NCBI GenBank assembly: GCA_028386065.3
Contig: JAKUCV010004511.1
Coordinates: 167,123 to 231,122 of the forward strand
Direction: 5' to 3'
DNA from: Turnera subulata
Taxonomy: Eukaryota > Streptophyta > Magnoliopsida > Malpighiales > Passifloraceae
Length of the DNA: 64,000 nt
Under the pieces are notes generated by a model, which was not told the origin of the DNA, made no database searches, and saw only the letters and a program-made list of their open reading frames with translations. The translations under genes and the position numbers were made by a program. Positions 42,047 through 54,933 of this stretch are shown here, in pieces. The first letter of the stretch is position 1; each line of letters opens with the position of its first letter.

Positions 42047-42578
42047 TAGATTAATTAAATAATTGACATAAATTTTACTTTGATGTATAAATTGTTTCCT
42101 GTTGGCCGGAAAAGATTAATGCGCAGCTTTCCAAGCTTACTCTCCTCCATATAACACATAGATCGACAATATTACCCTTTAAATTGAGAAGCCCAAACAA
42201 ATTGATAGGGAAACAAAAAGATACTTTATTATTTTATTTGCACAGTACGGCATATACTTCTTCAAGACAATAGTACTTGTTTGAAATATGACTACAGGAG
42301 GGACAAAAAAATAAAAAAAGGAGAGAAAAAGAAATGTAGGATTTCATACATCAACTAGTTTAACTAGCTTAGCAGCGAATATAATGTACGGACTCGTGTC
42401 TTTATTTTCAATATGAAATCAAGTGTCATAGTGATCATATAACTGGGAAATTCAACGGAAAAACTGCAGCTCTGACTTCATGACATATAGTTGTAGTATG
42501 TCACATGCAGGTTTTTGCATATATACATTACTCGCGGAGTTCAAAAAATAATTATCACTCACGAAAATGTCCGTCATG
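42047..42578. other. Intergenic sequence, nothing recognised
   Basis: No supportable feature. Confidence 0.3.
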
Positions 42579-42589
42579 CGTTTATGTGG

Positions 42590-43324
42590 GGGACTAATGC
42601 ATTTTTTTGATACTTGTATTGCTCTTGATTATCACAATTTATATTTGTGTTTTAATTTGGTCATATTTCATCCCTCAATTGAGTCCGATTTGCCTAATTT
42701 GGTTATTTTGACTGTTTTATTCTTGAAATTAATAACGTGTCAGTTTTTTCACCCTGGTTCTTCACCTAATCGACCCGAAATCCGGTGGATACCCAAAGCC
42801 TAATTGAAGCCCAACCCAAATTGGACAATCTTTATTATTTTACTTTTCTTTTATTTTATTTTTTTCCAAAAATTTTAATTATAAAAATAGATATTTCTTT
42901 TTGTTCTAGTAATCTACAATCTATTTTCTTTTCGACCCAAACACCTTCCAACCTGATAATCCAAATATCTAGATTTAGAATTAAAAATAAATTTTAGATT
43001 ACTAGAATGAAAAGAAATATCTATTTTTAGAATTAAAATTTTTAGAAAAAATAATAATAAAATTAAAAAAGGAAATTAACAAAAAAAATGTCCAATTCGG
43101 GTCGGGTTTCGGTTAGGCTTTGGGTACCTACCAGGTTTCGAGTCAATTAGGTGAAGAACCCGGGTGAAAAAAACTGACACATCATTAATTTCAGGCATAA
43201 AACGGTTCAAATAACCAAATTAGACAAATCAGGCTTAATTGAGGGATGAAATATGACCAAATTGAAGCACGGTTATAAATTATGATAATCAAGAGCAACA
43301 CAAGTACCAAAAAAGACATTAGTC
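42590..43324. mobile_element. Foldback element, 735-bp near-complete palindrome
   Basis: The whole element is one inverted repeat centred near 42957, from GGACTAATGCATTTTTT to AAAAAAGACATTAGTCC, with matching blocks such as GGTCATATTTCATCCCTCAA. The flanks repeat CGTTTATGTGG (42579-42589 and 43325-43335), close to the 9-bp MULE duplication. Confidence 0.8.
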
Positions 43325-43335
43325 CGTTTATGTGG

Positions 43336-43697
43336 ATGTATTTTCCTCGTACGGCACTAGCTACCCGGAATCAAAGGCACAATTCATTGGTTTCCTTTGC
43401 TATATATTATACATTCTTTCTTTTTCTTTTAGGGTTTGACATTTGCTCATTAATTTACTTTTTAATCGGGGCCACAGATATAGATCTTTGATGTCTATGT
43501 TATCATTGTCAACTCTGAGGTGGACAGGTGGTGCCAGTGCTATTTAGCTAGCTAGTTACAAAGCCTAGAAGCCCGTTATTATGATCTATGGTAGATTTGG
43601 TTAGGTTCAACAATTTTTTTATGGAGAAAACATAACTACTTATTATTATTAGAATATCTTTTTCTGATTGGGAAAATGATTAAAGTATTATCATTAC
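43336..43697. other. Intergenic sequence, nothing recognised
   Basis: No supportable feature. Confidence 0.3.
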
Positions 43698-43699
43698 TA

Positions 43700-43981
43700 C
43701 TCCCTCTGTTTTTAAATATAAGACATTTAAGGATTATACACAACCTCTAAGAAAATAATTAATACAGCTTGGGTAATAGTTAAAGTAAATGATAATATAT
43801 TAAAATATCCTTATATAAAAATCTTATTTACTCAATCTCTTACTTACCTAATGATTTAATAGTAAGGTTATATTTGGAAACTAAATATTTAATGATTCAT
43901 AGAAATCCTAAAACGACTTATAATTTAAAACAAAAGCAAAAGCAAAGGCATAACAGGTCTTATATTTAAAAACAGAGAGAG
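43700..43981. mobile_element. Stowaway-like MITE, 282 bp
   Basis: Ends CTCCCTCTGTTTTTAAATAT and the inverted copy TTAAAAACAGAGAGAG, with TA on both sides (43698-43699 and 43982-43983). Confidence 0.8.
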
Positions 43982-44142
43982 TATTTGGAATAGTAAAATT
44001 GAAGGTGAGGGAGCCCTCCCTATCCAATGTTAGGGCAGCTTGGCCAGAACTTAGAGTGTTGGTTTCTTATACTATAACCTAAGCTTTACCCCTAGCTACC
44101 ATCACATTTATTAACACATTATTATTGGCTCGTTCAAGTCAA

Positions 44143-44891
44143 TCTATACTATATATAAAAGCACGAAGTCACAAAACTAATAAAAATCGGTTAATGATAT
44201 CTTTTAATCATTTCATATTCTAATTATATAATTTTGATTATTAGTTACATTATTAACGAAAAAAATTATTAAAAATTATATTATTATTTATTATTATTAT
44301 TATTATTTCTTTTTCGTAGTCGTTGTTCTGATTGGTAGTTTTATGTTCACTATTCCAGTATTCTTCGACTTTCTACAAATACATCCGTCATGAATTATTG
44401 TGATTATCTTCTCTATTATTATTCTTATTCGTAGACGCACTCATCATGTTGATCATGCCAATGCAATGCAAGTGGACGACTTAATGCTTGATTAAGTCCC
44501 TGGTTAACGTGGATAAATATAGACTTAGAAAGATTATATAAAAGTATATAAAAAACGATTAATTGGAAGGAGAGGCCAACGAATCTTGAAGCTCATCTTC
44601 ATCTTTGAAAATAATAATTATTAGCTGTAAACTTCAAATAGAGCTATAAAAAAAGGAGTAGCACAAAACGAAACTTCAAGTATATCTATATAAGAAAAAA
44701 AAGAAAAAAAGGAGAAGCACAAAACCCAAAGATGAGCAAAAGTATATTGTTCTTCTTTGATTTTCTTTTTGGTATTTTTTAGTTGACAAATAAACCATTA
44801 ATTATAGTATAATAATAATAAAGGAGAAGGATATTTTTGTATTTTAATTTTGCAAATTCTGGTGACTTCGTGCTTTTATATATAGTATAGA
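44143..44891. mobile_element. Inverted-repeat element with TCTATACTATATATAAAA ends, copy 1
   Basis: TCTATACTATATATAAAAGC (followed by ACGAAGTC) at the left is matched by its reverse complement at the right. The start resembles plant Helitron 5' ends, but the right end lacks the CTRR signature. Class unresolved; no coding content. Confidence 0.6.
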
Positions 44892-45537
44892 TATAGATTT
44901 TATATTAAAATAAGAATTTATAAATCGGTTAATGATATATTTTAATCATTTCATATTCTAATTATATAATTTTAATTATTAGTTATATTATTAACGAAAA
45001 ATTATTAAAAATTATATTATTATTTTCTATTATTATTTCTTTTTCGTAGTCGTTGTTCTGATTGGTAGTTTTATGTTCACTATTCCAGTATTCTTCGACT
45101 TTCTACAAATACATGCGTCATGAATTATTGTGATTATCTTTTCTATTGTTATTCTTATTCGTAGACGCACTCATCGTGTTGATCATACCAATGCAATGCA
45201 AGTGGACGACTTAATGTTGATTAAGTCCCTGGTTAACATGGATAAATATAGACTTAGAAAGATTATATAAAAGTATAAAAAAAACGATTAATTGGAAGGA
45301 GAGGCCAACGAATCTTGAAGCTCATCTTCATCTTTGAAAATAATAATTATTAGCTGTAAACTTCAAATAGAGCTATAAAAAAAAGGAGTAGCACAAAAAC
45401 GAAACTTCAAGTATATCTATATAAGAAAAAAAAAAGTAGAAGCACAAAACCCAACGATGAGCAAAAGTATATTGTTCTTCTTTGATTTTCTTTTTTGTAT
45501 TTTTTAGTTGACTAATAAACCATTAATTATAGTATAA
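44187..45537. repeat. About 640-bp sequence duplicated in direct orientation
   Basis: 44187-44811 and 44922-45537 are near-identical (for example TTAATCATTTCATATTC, TCGTAGTCGTTGTTCTG and GGAGAGGCCAACGAATCTTG in both). The first copy is inside the element at 44143-44891; the second abuts the next element. Confidence 0.85.
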
Positions 45538-46035
45538 TCTATACTATATATAAAAGCATGAAGTCCCAAAACTTACAAAATTGAAATACCAAAATACCCT
45601 CCTTTTTCTATTATAATTAAAGGCATAATAGTCATTTTAAAAACTTGCTATACATTATTATTTAAAAAATGCTACGTATATATCGCTATATACATATTAT
45701 ATTATATTAGCAAAATGATCAAATTTAAACTTTTCTTAACCACGCCAAATTGAGTGTTACGGCAAATACCGACCAAATACAATTGTAAATCTTTGAAAAT
45801 TGCTACGTACATATCGCTATATAGATATTATATTATATTAGCATTATGATCAAAATTAAACTTTTCTTAATCACAGCAAATTGAGTGTTACGGGAAATAC
45901 CGACTGAATACAATTTTTTTTTTGATACTAATCGATTGCGTATATTAATCAAAAGTAATATGTACAAGTGGTCCGGTGCCCAGGGAATAAACCATAAGGC
46001 ACCAACAAGAGTCCTACACTGGAGGGTCTAGGCCC

Positions 46036-49000
46036 TTACATAGTATAGCCTATTGTTATACCTTGTCCCGAACACCAGCCTTTAAAAGGCTCAGTGGATG
46101 TTAACACAGCGCTAGAACTGTAAGGGAACTGAGGATGAAGCATCATAAACCAGGATAGAGCCCTAGAGAGCACTAAGTCAAACAATACATCTATGTGAAC
46201 AGGCTTTTGTTCAAAGATGAGACCATTGCGCGCCAGCCAGATAGACCATAACATAGCGAGGCCTAGCACCATCCATGCCTGCTCAACCTGTCGTGCTCCA
46301 GCAAGCCCCAGCCATTGAAGAAGCCATGAGTTCACACGCTCTGGAGGGATCCAACACACTCCCCACCATTTGCATAATCTTTGCCACAGTTTCACTGTAA
46401 GCGGACAATGAAGGAATAAATGATCCACATCCTCAACGTACAACTCACAAAAGGAGCAGAAAGAATCTTCAAAGGGGAGAACTCCCCTATCACAAAGAGC
46501 AACCCGTGTTGCAACTCCACCATTCAAAACCAACCACAAAAAACACTCCACTTTAGGAGGAGTCAACCGTAGCCATGGAAGCGGCCGAGAGGGAATATTC
46601 GGTAATGAGGACAGAAAACGATAACCTGAATGCACCGTAAACAGTCCCTTCCCATCATACACCCACCGCCAAGAATCAGTTCGCCCAGGGTCAAGAACCA
46701 CCTCCTCCAACGCACTCAAAATCTGGGCACAAAGCTCAACCTCCCAGTCATATCTGGCCCGCGTCCAACCTAGAAAGGACGTGGGTTGCAAGAAGCTTCC
46801 TTGTTTAACCTCCCAAATAGTGGCCTGCTGAAAAGTTGAGATGAGGAATAACCGTGGAAAGCGTTGCCGTAAACATCCCAAAGCCGACCACGAGTCACAC
46901 CAGAAACTCGCACGACGCCCATCACCCATACTCAATACCACACCCGACTGCAATGATCCACGGCCCAACCCTGCAACATCCCCACTCTGTACAATAGCAC
47001 GCCAAATAGGGGAAGCCTTAACCAAGTTGAAAGATGGCGTCATATGTGTAGTAGGACGACCACATTTAATAGCAATAAGCTGCTGCCACAGATGCCCTTC
47101 TTCCACCCGATAACGCCACAACCACTTATACAAAAGACTCCGATTTTGTAATAACAAGTTCACCACCCCTAATCCACCCTGACGTTTGGGAGTAGTGACC
47201 TTGGCCCAAGCAACAAGGCAGAGCTTCTTCCTTTGAGTTGTACCACCCCACAGAAATTCTCTCTGTATGCAAACAAGCTGCCTATGAACCACGGCTGGAA
47301 GCTTAAACATGGATAGGTAATAAAGCGGGAGGGATGACAACACTGCTCTAACAATAGTCAAATGGCCAGCAAAAGACAGAAAACGGCCCTTCCAAGAGTG
47401 CAACCTGGTACGAAACTTGTGAACCACCGGCCCCCAAAACCTGGCGAGCCGCATACTGGCTCCCAAAGGTAACCCGAGATAGATAAAAGGTATTTTTTCA
47501 GGTTTACAGAGAAGACTTTCCGCCAACAAGGAGACCCTGTCATCGTCCAAACAAATCCCCGCTAGACCACTCTTATGGAAGTTTATGCTAAGGCTAGAGA
47601 GCATCTCAAAACACCGTAAAACCCGCTTTAAGGTCATAAGAGAGAGCTGGTCTGGCTTGGAGAAAAGCAAGGTATCATCCGCAAATTGTAATAAAGAGAT
47701 AGGCATGCCATGGACTACAAGAGGCTAGAGTAAGCCCCGTGAAATAGCTGAACTAACCAAAGCAGGCAATCCCTCAGCTGCAAGCAAGAAAAGAAAAGGG
47801 GATAGGGGATCCCCTTGCTTCAAACCTTTCTGCACCCCGAACTCAGGACTAGGAGAGCCATTAATAAGCACAGAGAGAGAGAGGTCGATTGAAGACAAGC
47901 CTGAATCTATGTCAACCACTTTACCCCGAAACCCATCCTACTCATGACTTGCATAAGATATTGCCAGGATATAGAATCGTAGGCCTTATGGAAATCCAGC
48001 TTCCACACCAAAGCCGACGTCTTTGACGACTTCAATGAATGGATCACCTCCGAGGCAACCAAATGGCAATCCAAAATATACCTTCCTGCTATAAAAGCCG
48101 ACTGAGACTTGCTAATCAATGATTCCATGACCGGTTTTAGTCTTTCAGCTAGAATCTTTGCAACAATCTTGTAGAGACCATGTATGAGAGTAATCGGCCG
48201 ATACTCATCGAAACCCTCTGCCCTCATCTTCTTCGGTATCAAAGTAATGTAACCACAATTCGAGCCCTTCGGCAACCTCCCCATTTCGAAGAAATTGCCC
48301 ACCAAATCCAAAATGTCATTTTTTAGGAAATCCCAACATCTTTTGTAGAAGGAAAAGTTATATCCATCAGATCCAGGGGCCTTGGTACTATCACATGCCC
48401 AAACCGCCCCCTTCACCTCATCCATCGTCACCGGTCTCTCCAAGAGCTCAGCCGTTGTAGCATCAATAGAGTTGAACGGGCCCAGGCCTAAACTGAGCAT
48501 CATCACTAAACAAATTCGAAAAATAAGACATTGCTGCCCCTTTTATACCCACCGGAGTAGAAACCTCACCAGCCTCCGTTCTGATATAATGAATACCCTT
48601 CTTTCGTCCTCTATTGCATGCCGACACATGAAAGAACTTAGTATTGCGATCACCGAGCTTACCCCATTTAAGCCTAGACTTTTGCCTCCACAAACTCTCT
48701 CGTTGTCTTTCTTTCTGAAAAGAGATGATCGTGACTCGGCCAACAACTGCTGTTCTGAATCCGACAAAAGATCCCTCTCAAAACGAAGCTCCAACTCAGC
48801 CACAGATTGTTGTAATTCAGCAACCTGGTTATCGACATGGCCAAAAGACAATTTGTTGCACCGAGCAAGCTCTCCCCTCAATCTACTCAGCTTTTTTTAA
48901 CAAACAATACCGACCTTGAACTTCTTGCTCAATCTTCCTCCACATATCCCGGATAACAGTATTAAAGTCTGGATAATCCCACCAACAAGAGAGGAAACGA

Positions 49001-49742
49001 AAAGGCTTAAAGCCCCAATCTGTGGATTCCTGAGCCAAGATGAGAGGGTAATGGTCTGAGAGACTACGACTCGCAGTCTGTAGCACCAATCTTGGGAAAA
49101 CAACACACCATTCAGGCTCTGCCATCGCCCGATCGATCCTACTGGCGGATGTGGCATTCATCCAAGTAAACAATCTTACTTCCAAAGGAAAGTCCATCAA
49201 ACCCATAGAATTCATAAAATTTCGCAAAGCACCAGCGCCACGCGGATTCACATAACCACTCTTCCTCTCCTCCGCCCGTAAAGTCTCATTGAAGTCACCC
49301 ACCACAAGCCACGGCGATGGATGAGAGAGGCGCCTATGAATCAAATCCGACCACATATCACTGCGTTCTTGAACATCCACAGGGGCATACACGAAACAAA
49401 TGACGATGTCAGTATTCGACTCATTCATTGCCCCATGCAATAGAATCCATCTATCGTTCTATTCCACCCCAGAGCATATAAACTCATCACCATCCCACAG
49501 CAAAAGCAAACCTCCTGATAAGCCAACAGACCCCACAGAGCAGAATTGTAAGTTAGGGGGGACCAAAGTTTCCGACACCAATGTTCAGACACTGTCGCTA
49601 TTCTTGTTTCACACAAAAACACAAACACTGCATGATATTTAAATATCAAAGAACGCAGGTGGCGATGCTTAGGGGAAGCCAACGCCCCTCGACAATTCCA
49701 CAATATGAGGCTAAACATCAGCCTTAGACAGACTCCATTCAA
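46036..49742 (-). pseudogene. LINE ORF2: endonuclease, reverse transcriptase, zf-RVT
   Basis: Minus-strand order: EEP endonuclease (LILWNCRGAL and CETRIA in 49425-49742; VVGDFNETLR, ASRIDRAM and SDHYPLIL in 48883-49440), a linker (48463-48881), RT (STKAPGSDGYNF, YRPITLIHGLYKI, SAFIAGRYILD, FHKAYDSISW in 47907-48506; GLKQGDPLSPFLF in 47725-47919; the catalytic LLQFADDTLLF at the start of 46036-47706), and the zf-RVT region (SFCELYVEDVDHLFLHCPLT). All catalytic motifs can be found, but frames break near 49435, 48890, 48500, 47910 and 47710. It would nick DNA and prime cDNA synthesis if intact. Confidence 0.9.
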
Positions 49743-51640
49743 CCTGCTCCTTGTCTACGAGGGCCCGTGCCATCCTAACTGCCTTGGTTGGATCCTCAGA
49801 ACAATCCCAACCTAATGCATCCCCTAGAGCCACAGTGGTCTGTGCCTCCACTTGAGACAGAGAGTTATCCTCCACTAGAGAGGCTGGTGCCTGCACTTGC
49901 TCCTGAGATAACTCCACTAGAGAGGCTGGTGCCCGCACTTGCTCCTGCGATAACGACACTAGAGAAGCTGGTACCTGCACTTGCTCCTGGGGTAACGACA
50001 CATGCATCCACCGGTTGACACTTTTATGTGGTGATTGAGATGTCATGGTGCTCCCCTTTGGGTTGGCCCTTTTGAACTTCTTTCTTGTGCTAACTCGTGC
50101 CATGCTAATAGCCCTGGCAAGTTGATCCTCCAAGAACTTAGTATACTGGGAGTCATTTGAGCTACACATTGTAGAAACTGACGGGGAGCACGATGAAGGT
50201 GTTCCTGGATGATGCACAGGGGTTGTTTGTTCGGGCCTAGGGGAAAACCCAGGTGGATATTGTGGCTCATCATCAATTTCATTAAGGGGGCTAAAGGAGT
50301 TATGGATCAAGACTGGGCCAACTTTTGGGCTAGAGCCCATCTCTGCCCTAACCGGATCAACATCTCCTTGGCAGGAATTCCCCCTGTATCCATCCCCACA
50401 CGTGCAGTTGACTTGCCAGTTTGAAATTTCGCTGCAATAATAGGCATTAAATTGAAAGGATCTGCCTCAGTCTCTGGGATTGGTGCGTGATTCCCGTCCC
50501 TATGATTGTGCTGGCAATCGACCCCCGCCTTTGCCTCGCTGGACTGGTCATCGGAGTTCATGTCTTCCTCGTCAGACGAAGTGTCTGCTACGCTGCACCT
50601 ATTACCAATATCCACTGTAACATCAATCTTATAAGTATGCCCCATCACCTTCACTTCTAAGACCTTAGTGATCACACCCCCATTGGAGGTCAGTACTTCC
50701 AATCTCGCCGCCCCCAGATGTTTGCGCAGGACAGTCTAGGGATGTACCTTGATCAACTTGCCGAACCAGGACCCGACAATCTCAAAGAACTCTTGAGCCC
50801 AAGCCATCAAGGGCAAACCTCTTACCTCCAACCAACAAGCCCGATTGGTAGCTCTATCCCCCATACACCATGGCTCCAAGGAATCAAACCATAGTAGCAC
50901 CCAGTCATGGTTACAATGCAGAAAGTGAGTCATATTCTCCTTTGTTGGAAAACAGACAAGAACTTTATCATCTCCCATGTCTGTCACCTCAACATTCCTC
51001 ATCCCGTGTAGGATCCAGATATAATGCACCGATTCCATACTGGCCAGGTTCTTCAGAACTCCTACAGCACACCTGCCCAACCACTGCACCGTTTCCGTTG
51101 TAGGGACAAACGTGTTCACCGCATCTATTTCTGTCTGACCTGGGGTTGCATTGAATGGACCCGATCCCCTCACTGTGTCCACAAAACTCTTAGCACCCGA
51201 AACCCTAGGATCGCTCCCAAGCGAAGCTGGAGGCTTCCTACTTTTCATTTGCTTATGCACCATCCGATCCTTGGCAAGATTCGCCCGTAACGCACCCTTT
51301 TCCACTTGCACCCGGTTCACAGCATTGAGCAACCGTTGGACGTCCACCACTCTCCTGTAGCGAACAAAACCAAACCTCCTCCCCACTCTATTCCTTCTCC
51401 ACGGGACATATACATCGATCACCTCGCTATACTTGGATAGAATCCTGTGTATGTCCACTGGTTTCCAAGCCTCTGCTAGGTTTTCAATATACAGGCTTAT
51501 GGCATCACCTGCGTTTATGGCTTGCTGAACCTTTTCTCGGCTCCACTTGGAAAAATAGGGTATAGGTGTCGTGTTATTCGAGGTTTGGCTGACAGGTTTA
51601 GGTCCTCTGGGGCGGTGGCGGCGGTGGCGGCGGTGGCCGA
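49711..51640 (-). pseudogene. LINE ORF1: RRM nucleic-acid-binding protein
   Basis: The frame is open upstream to about 51620 and reads YFSKWSREKVQQ, then the RRM with RNP2-like SLYIENLAEAW and RNP1 RRFGFVRYRR (near 51390), later CWLEVRGLPLMAW. A single in-frame TAG at 50736-50738 and a frameshift near 50330 break it; the C-terminal part (49711-50340) has YPPGFSPRPEQ and four repeats of a 14-residue unit (SLSQEQVQAPASLV). No zinc knuckle was seen. It overlaps the ORF2 start slightly. Confidence 0.8.
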
Positions 51641-52123
51641 TTTCGGAGAGAACACATGTTTTTTTTTTGTCTAAATTTCAAATTTTGACCGAATACAATT
51701 GTATTCTACTTTTCTAAATGACGGCAAATTGAGTTTGACGGAAAACTAATACGATTGTAAATTGGATTCTATGTCTAAAAGGGTACCTGAATACAATTGT
51801 AAATCAGATTCTACTTTTCTAAATGACGACAAATTGAGTCTGACAGTAAACTAATACGATTATAAATTGAATTTTATGTCTAAAATGGTACCCGAATACA
51901 ATTGTAAATTGGATTCTAAATAAAAAGGATACGCTGGTAACTCTCTTATTTTTCTTTTTTTTTCAGGTTATTTTTATATCAATATTTATATAATTTAAAT
52001 AATAAACTAATACGATTGTAAATTGGATTCTATGTCTATATTATAAATAAAAGGGTACCCGAGTACAATTGTAGATTGGATTCTAAATAAACAGGATACG
52101 CTGCTAATTAAATTCCCAAGTGA

Positions 52124-52441
52124 TCAATTTACTTTGTTTTCGTTCGTGCTCAGAGCTCCTGAAAAATTGACATAGAGCTCCAAATTATTCCCTTTTGCAA
52201 AAAAGGAACTCGATTTCTTTGACATAATAAGTGGATTCGAATTCCCACACCCGTGAAGAAAGAGTCGTAATAAATGCAAATATGAGGGATCTCTCGCCCA
52301 GTAACGAATAGTTTGAACCAATTTTTCTAGATGAACGGGATAAGGTAATCGTAGATCTAAGACATAATTTAAATGCGAAAATGTCCCCTCTAAAAAAGTA
52401 AATATTGAATGAAGCGATCGTAGGGTATTTTTGTATTTCAA
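52124..52441 (-). pseudogene. matK: Plastid matK fragment (nuclear plastid DNA)
   Basis: The minus strand encodes [40 protein letters not shown] and [10 protein letters not shown], followed by [12 protein letters not shown], matching the N-terminal part of the group II intron maturase matK of chloroplasts. About 105 codons remain in one frame with substitutions and a diverged end. It lies within about 30 bp of the element's right terminal repeat. Confidence 0.85.
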
Positions 52442-52485
52442 TTTTGCAAATTCTGGTGACTTCGTGCTTTTTTATATAGTATAGA

Positions 52486-52919
52486 TTAATTTTTGTTAAC
52501 TAATATCATTAACAACAATCGATTTATAAATTCCTATTTCTCTAATTAATGCATATCCATTTGCCTAGATGATAAAAAAAGAAATCTTTGTCATTATTAC
52601 ATATAAATTCTTCTCGAAATAATGATTAATGTTATACCACGTGATTTTAAAAATATAATAGTGTGCCACACGTGCGATTGTGCAGAAAAAACTAGTTAAT
52701 TTAAAAATTCAAATCTTCGAAGCTTGAATTAATTAATTTTGTGGGTTGGCTAAAACCAAACTACCGAATGCACACATCAGAATAGCCAGGTTGTGTGGGA
52801 AACTGACTGCCTAAGCCTGGTGCAGAGCATAGAGAAGCAAGAACTCCCAAACAATCGTACAGGCATTACAAGACCTGCTTGCCCTTTCTGAGTCTTTTAT
52901 TTCTTTTACTTTTGCTCAT
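52486..52919. other. Intergenic sequence, nothing recognised
   Basis: AT-rich; no supportable feature. Confidence 0.3.
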
Positions 52920-52924
52920 ATTAA

Positions 52925-53087
52925 TACAGGCAAAGGCAGTAGCCTATTCTCTTGCACAGTTTGATTTAGGGATTGAATCATCCATAGTATGGGTTGATTC
53001 TGTCCCTTTATCTATTGAACCTATTGTAATTTCGGACAAATTGGCAACGTAAATGAAATTGCGATGGTTTCCAAAAAAAAAAAAAAA
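52925..53087 (+). mobile_element. 3' end of a LINE (RNase H tail plus poly(A))
   Basis: The plus strand reads AKAVAYSLAQFDLGIESSIV then WVDSVPLSIEPIVISDKLA and a stop, the usual C-terminus of plant LINE ORF2 RNase H domains, then about 40 bp and an A run (53070-53084). A strongly 5'-truncated insertion. Confidence 0.65.
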
Positions 53088-53248
53088 GAAAAGCCAAAAT
53101 CACCAGGGAACCTAAAACAATTGGACTTTTCACCCATCCACGCATGACTTGAGATTTTTTTTTTTTTTAAAGGATGATTCAACATGGTTGGATACTAATG
53201 GATTAGATATTACTAATTCGCTTATCATTACATAGCATGTTTAAATTA

Positions 53249-54924
53249 GGCTTAATACCTCTTTTGGCCTCCAATTTAGCAACTACTTTGATTTTAGTCA
53301 CCCCATTTTTTTTTTTGATTTTGCACCCTAATTTGGCAATAATTAAGTATTTTCACCCATTAACCCATCCCAATAGGTAATTGCTGACATGTAGGTTGCT
53401 AGACACATGTTAATTTCTTATTCGATAATTTTATTTCCAACAAAATCACCTTAAACATAACAATCCAAACCAAAAAAACTAATTTATGACCCGATATAAA
53501 ATTCAAAAATTAAAAATCAAGAAGGCAAAAACAAACAAATAAATCAAATAAATCAATTTTTTGTTCGGGTAGTTCGGTTTGGGGTGCTTTTGTAGGAGAG
53601 AAAACTATCAAATGAGGAGTTAACATGCATCAGAAAACTTACACATCAACAATTATGCTGGATTAAGGTAACTAACACATGCAATTAGTGCTTAACTAAT
53701 AAGCCAATTAGTGTTAATTGGTGATTTAGCTTGATTACCTAACCATGGGTTTAATTATTTTTGATTATGACAAACTATGGTTAATGAATGGTTATGATTA
53801 TTTTATTCCACTCCCTAAACCCCTAAATCATACATGTGATCTGATCTTTGGGGACTGAAGTTAGTGGAATAGGTGTAAGAGCAAGTGGAGTAGGGCTTGT
53901 TGAAAAAGCATGCTTGATGGGTCGCTTTCATAATAGTTGGACCACCTTCCTTAACCTTGGTAACCTTGAACTTTGGAGCAACTTGTTGGAGCAGCTCCCG
54001 TGCTTTAAAAACCTGGTATCCAGCTCATTTCGACTCTGCAGATGTTTGATTAAAGGTCTAGAAAACCCTCTCAACAGATCAATTCGATTCAGCCCAACTT
54101 AGAAGCCTGCTAAGTATATGCAGGCCACCAGCTGAAAAAAGGATATATGAACGTTCTGGCATTGACGATGCCAGATCTCGAGGTAGTTGATGGTGACAGC
54201 TAGCCGTTTGGATGTGGAGGCTCCTACTTCCCGAGCCTCTATAAATTGAAGCAAGACTGAAACTCAACTTAGAACTGTTATTACGAAAATCTGAGATTAA
54301 GAAAGCTGAATTATACTTGCAGTTCTCTTATTGAGCCAATTTTCAGTTATATCTTGAAGGCTAAAGTGTTGAGCTTAATTGTACATCTTCTTGACTTGGT
54401 CATTGAAGATTCTTTGTTATGAGAGTTAAACACATCTTAGTGAGGACTTGGGATTAGTTCTAGTAAGGTGGGATTCAACAAACCGGGGAGGTTTGTGGTG
54501 AGTGATAAGTTTGAGCTTAGCCTAGGAAAAACCTTGCAAAAGGTTTTTATATTCAGTGAAGGTTAGAAATCTCAATATGGACTCTTTGAGTAGTGGAGTT
54601 AGTCTTTTGTGGCGAACCACTATAAACCTTGTGCAATCTTTTATAAATTCTCTCTCTTAAGTGTGCTTTAGTGTATTCATTTTTATTCATAAGCACCAGT
54701 TTCAAGTCCAGATACGATTTGGCATCAACCGTGCCAACAGTGCTTAGTTGAAAAATGGGCTAATTTAACCCCTCCCCTTTCTTAGCCATATTGGGCCTAC
54801 AAATTCTATCTATTGGGATAGGCTAATGGGTAAAAATACCCAATCATTACCGGTACAAAATTAAAAACTAAATTGATAAAATCAAAATGGTTGCCAAGTT
54901 GGGAGACCAAAACGATATTAAGCC
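53249..54924. mobile_element. MULE-like element, 1.7 kb
   Basis: Inverted arms of about 150 bp begin GGCTTAATACCTCTTTTGG and GGCTTAATATCGTTTTGG. Flanks TTTAAATTA (53240-53248) and TTTAAATAT (54925-54933) match at 7 of 9. No transposase; it contains the LTR-like insertion below. Confidence 0.65.
53590..54739. mobile_element. Nested solo-LTR-like insertion
   Basis: A 1.15-kb segment starting TTGTAGGAG and ending GTGCCAACA is bordered by GTGCTT (53584-53589 and 54740-54745). The style is that of a copia LTR (GTGGCGAACCACTATAAACC). No partner LTR or internal region is visible. Confidence 0.5.
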
Positions 54925-54933
54925 TTTAAATAT

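Larger units (their letters stand above)
45916..51690 (-). mobile_element. L1-type LINE, nearly full length, 5.8 kb
   Basis: A poly(A) tail on the minus strand (45916-45923 read as T), two ORF regions, and a 10-bp duplication GAATACAATT (45906-45915 and 51691-51700). The 5' end has a CCGCCA repeat (about 51610-51640). Several frameshifts and stops in both ORFs indicate an inactive copy. Confidence 0.88.
45538..52485. mobile_element. Second TCTATACTA-ended element, interrupted by a LINE
   Basis: Left end TCTATACTATATATAAAAGC at 45538 and the inverted right end at about 52452-52485 define it. Without the LINE it is about 1.2 kb. It has an internal duplication on each side (45665-45778 with 45799-45905; about 108-bp units at 51691-51905) and carries a plastid matK fragment near its right end. 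Confidence 0.6.

Noticed and set aside
44143..44891. Helitron, from the TCTATACTATATATAAAA start
   Set aside because: The other end is an inverted copy of the start and lacks the CTRR end with hairpin, so the class is left open.
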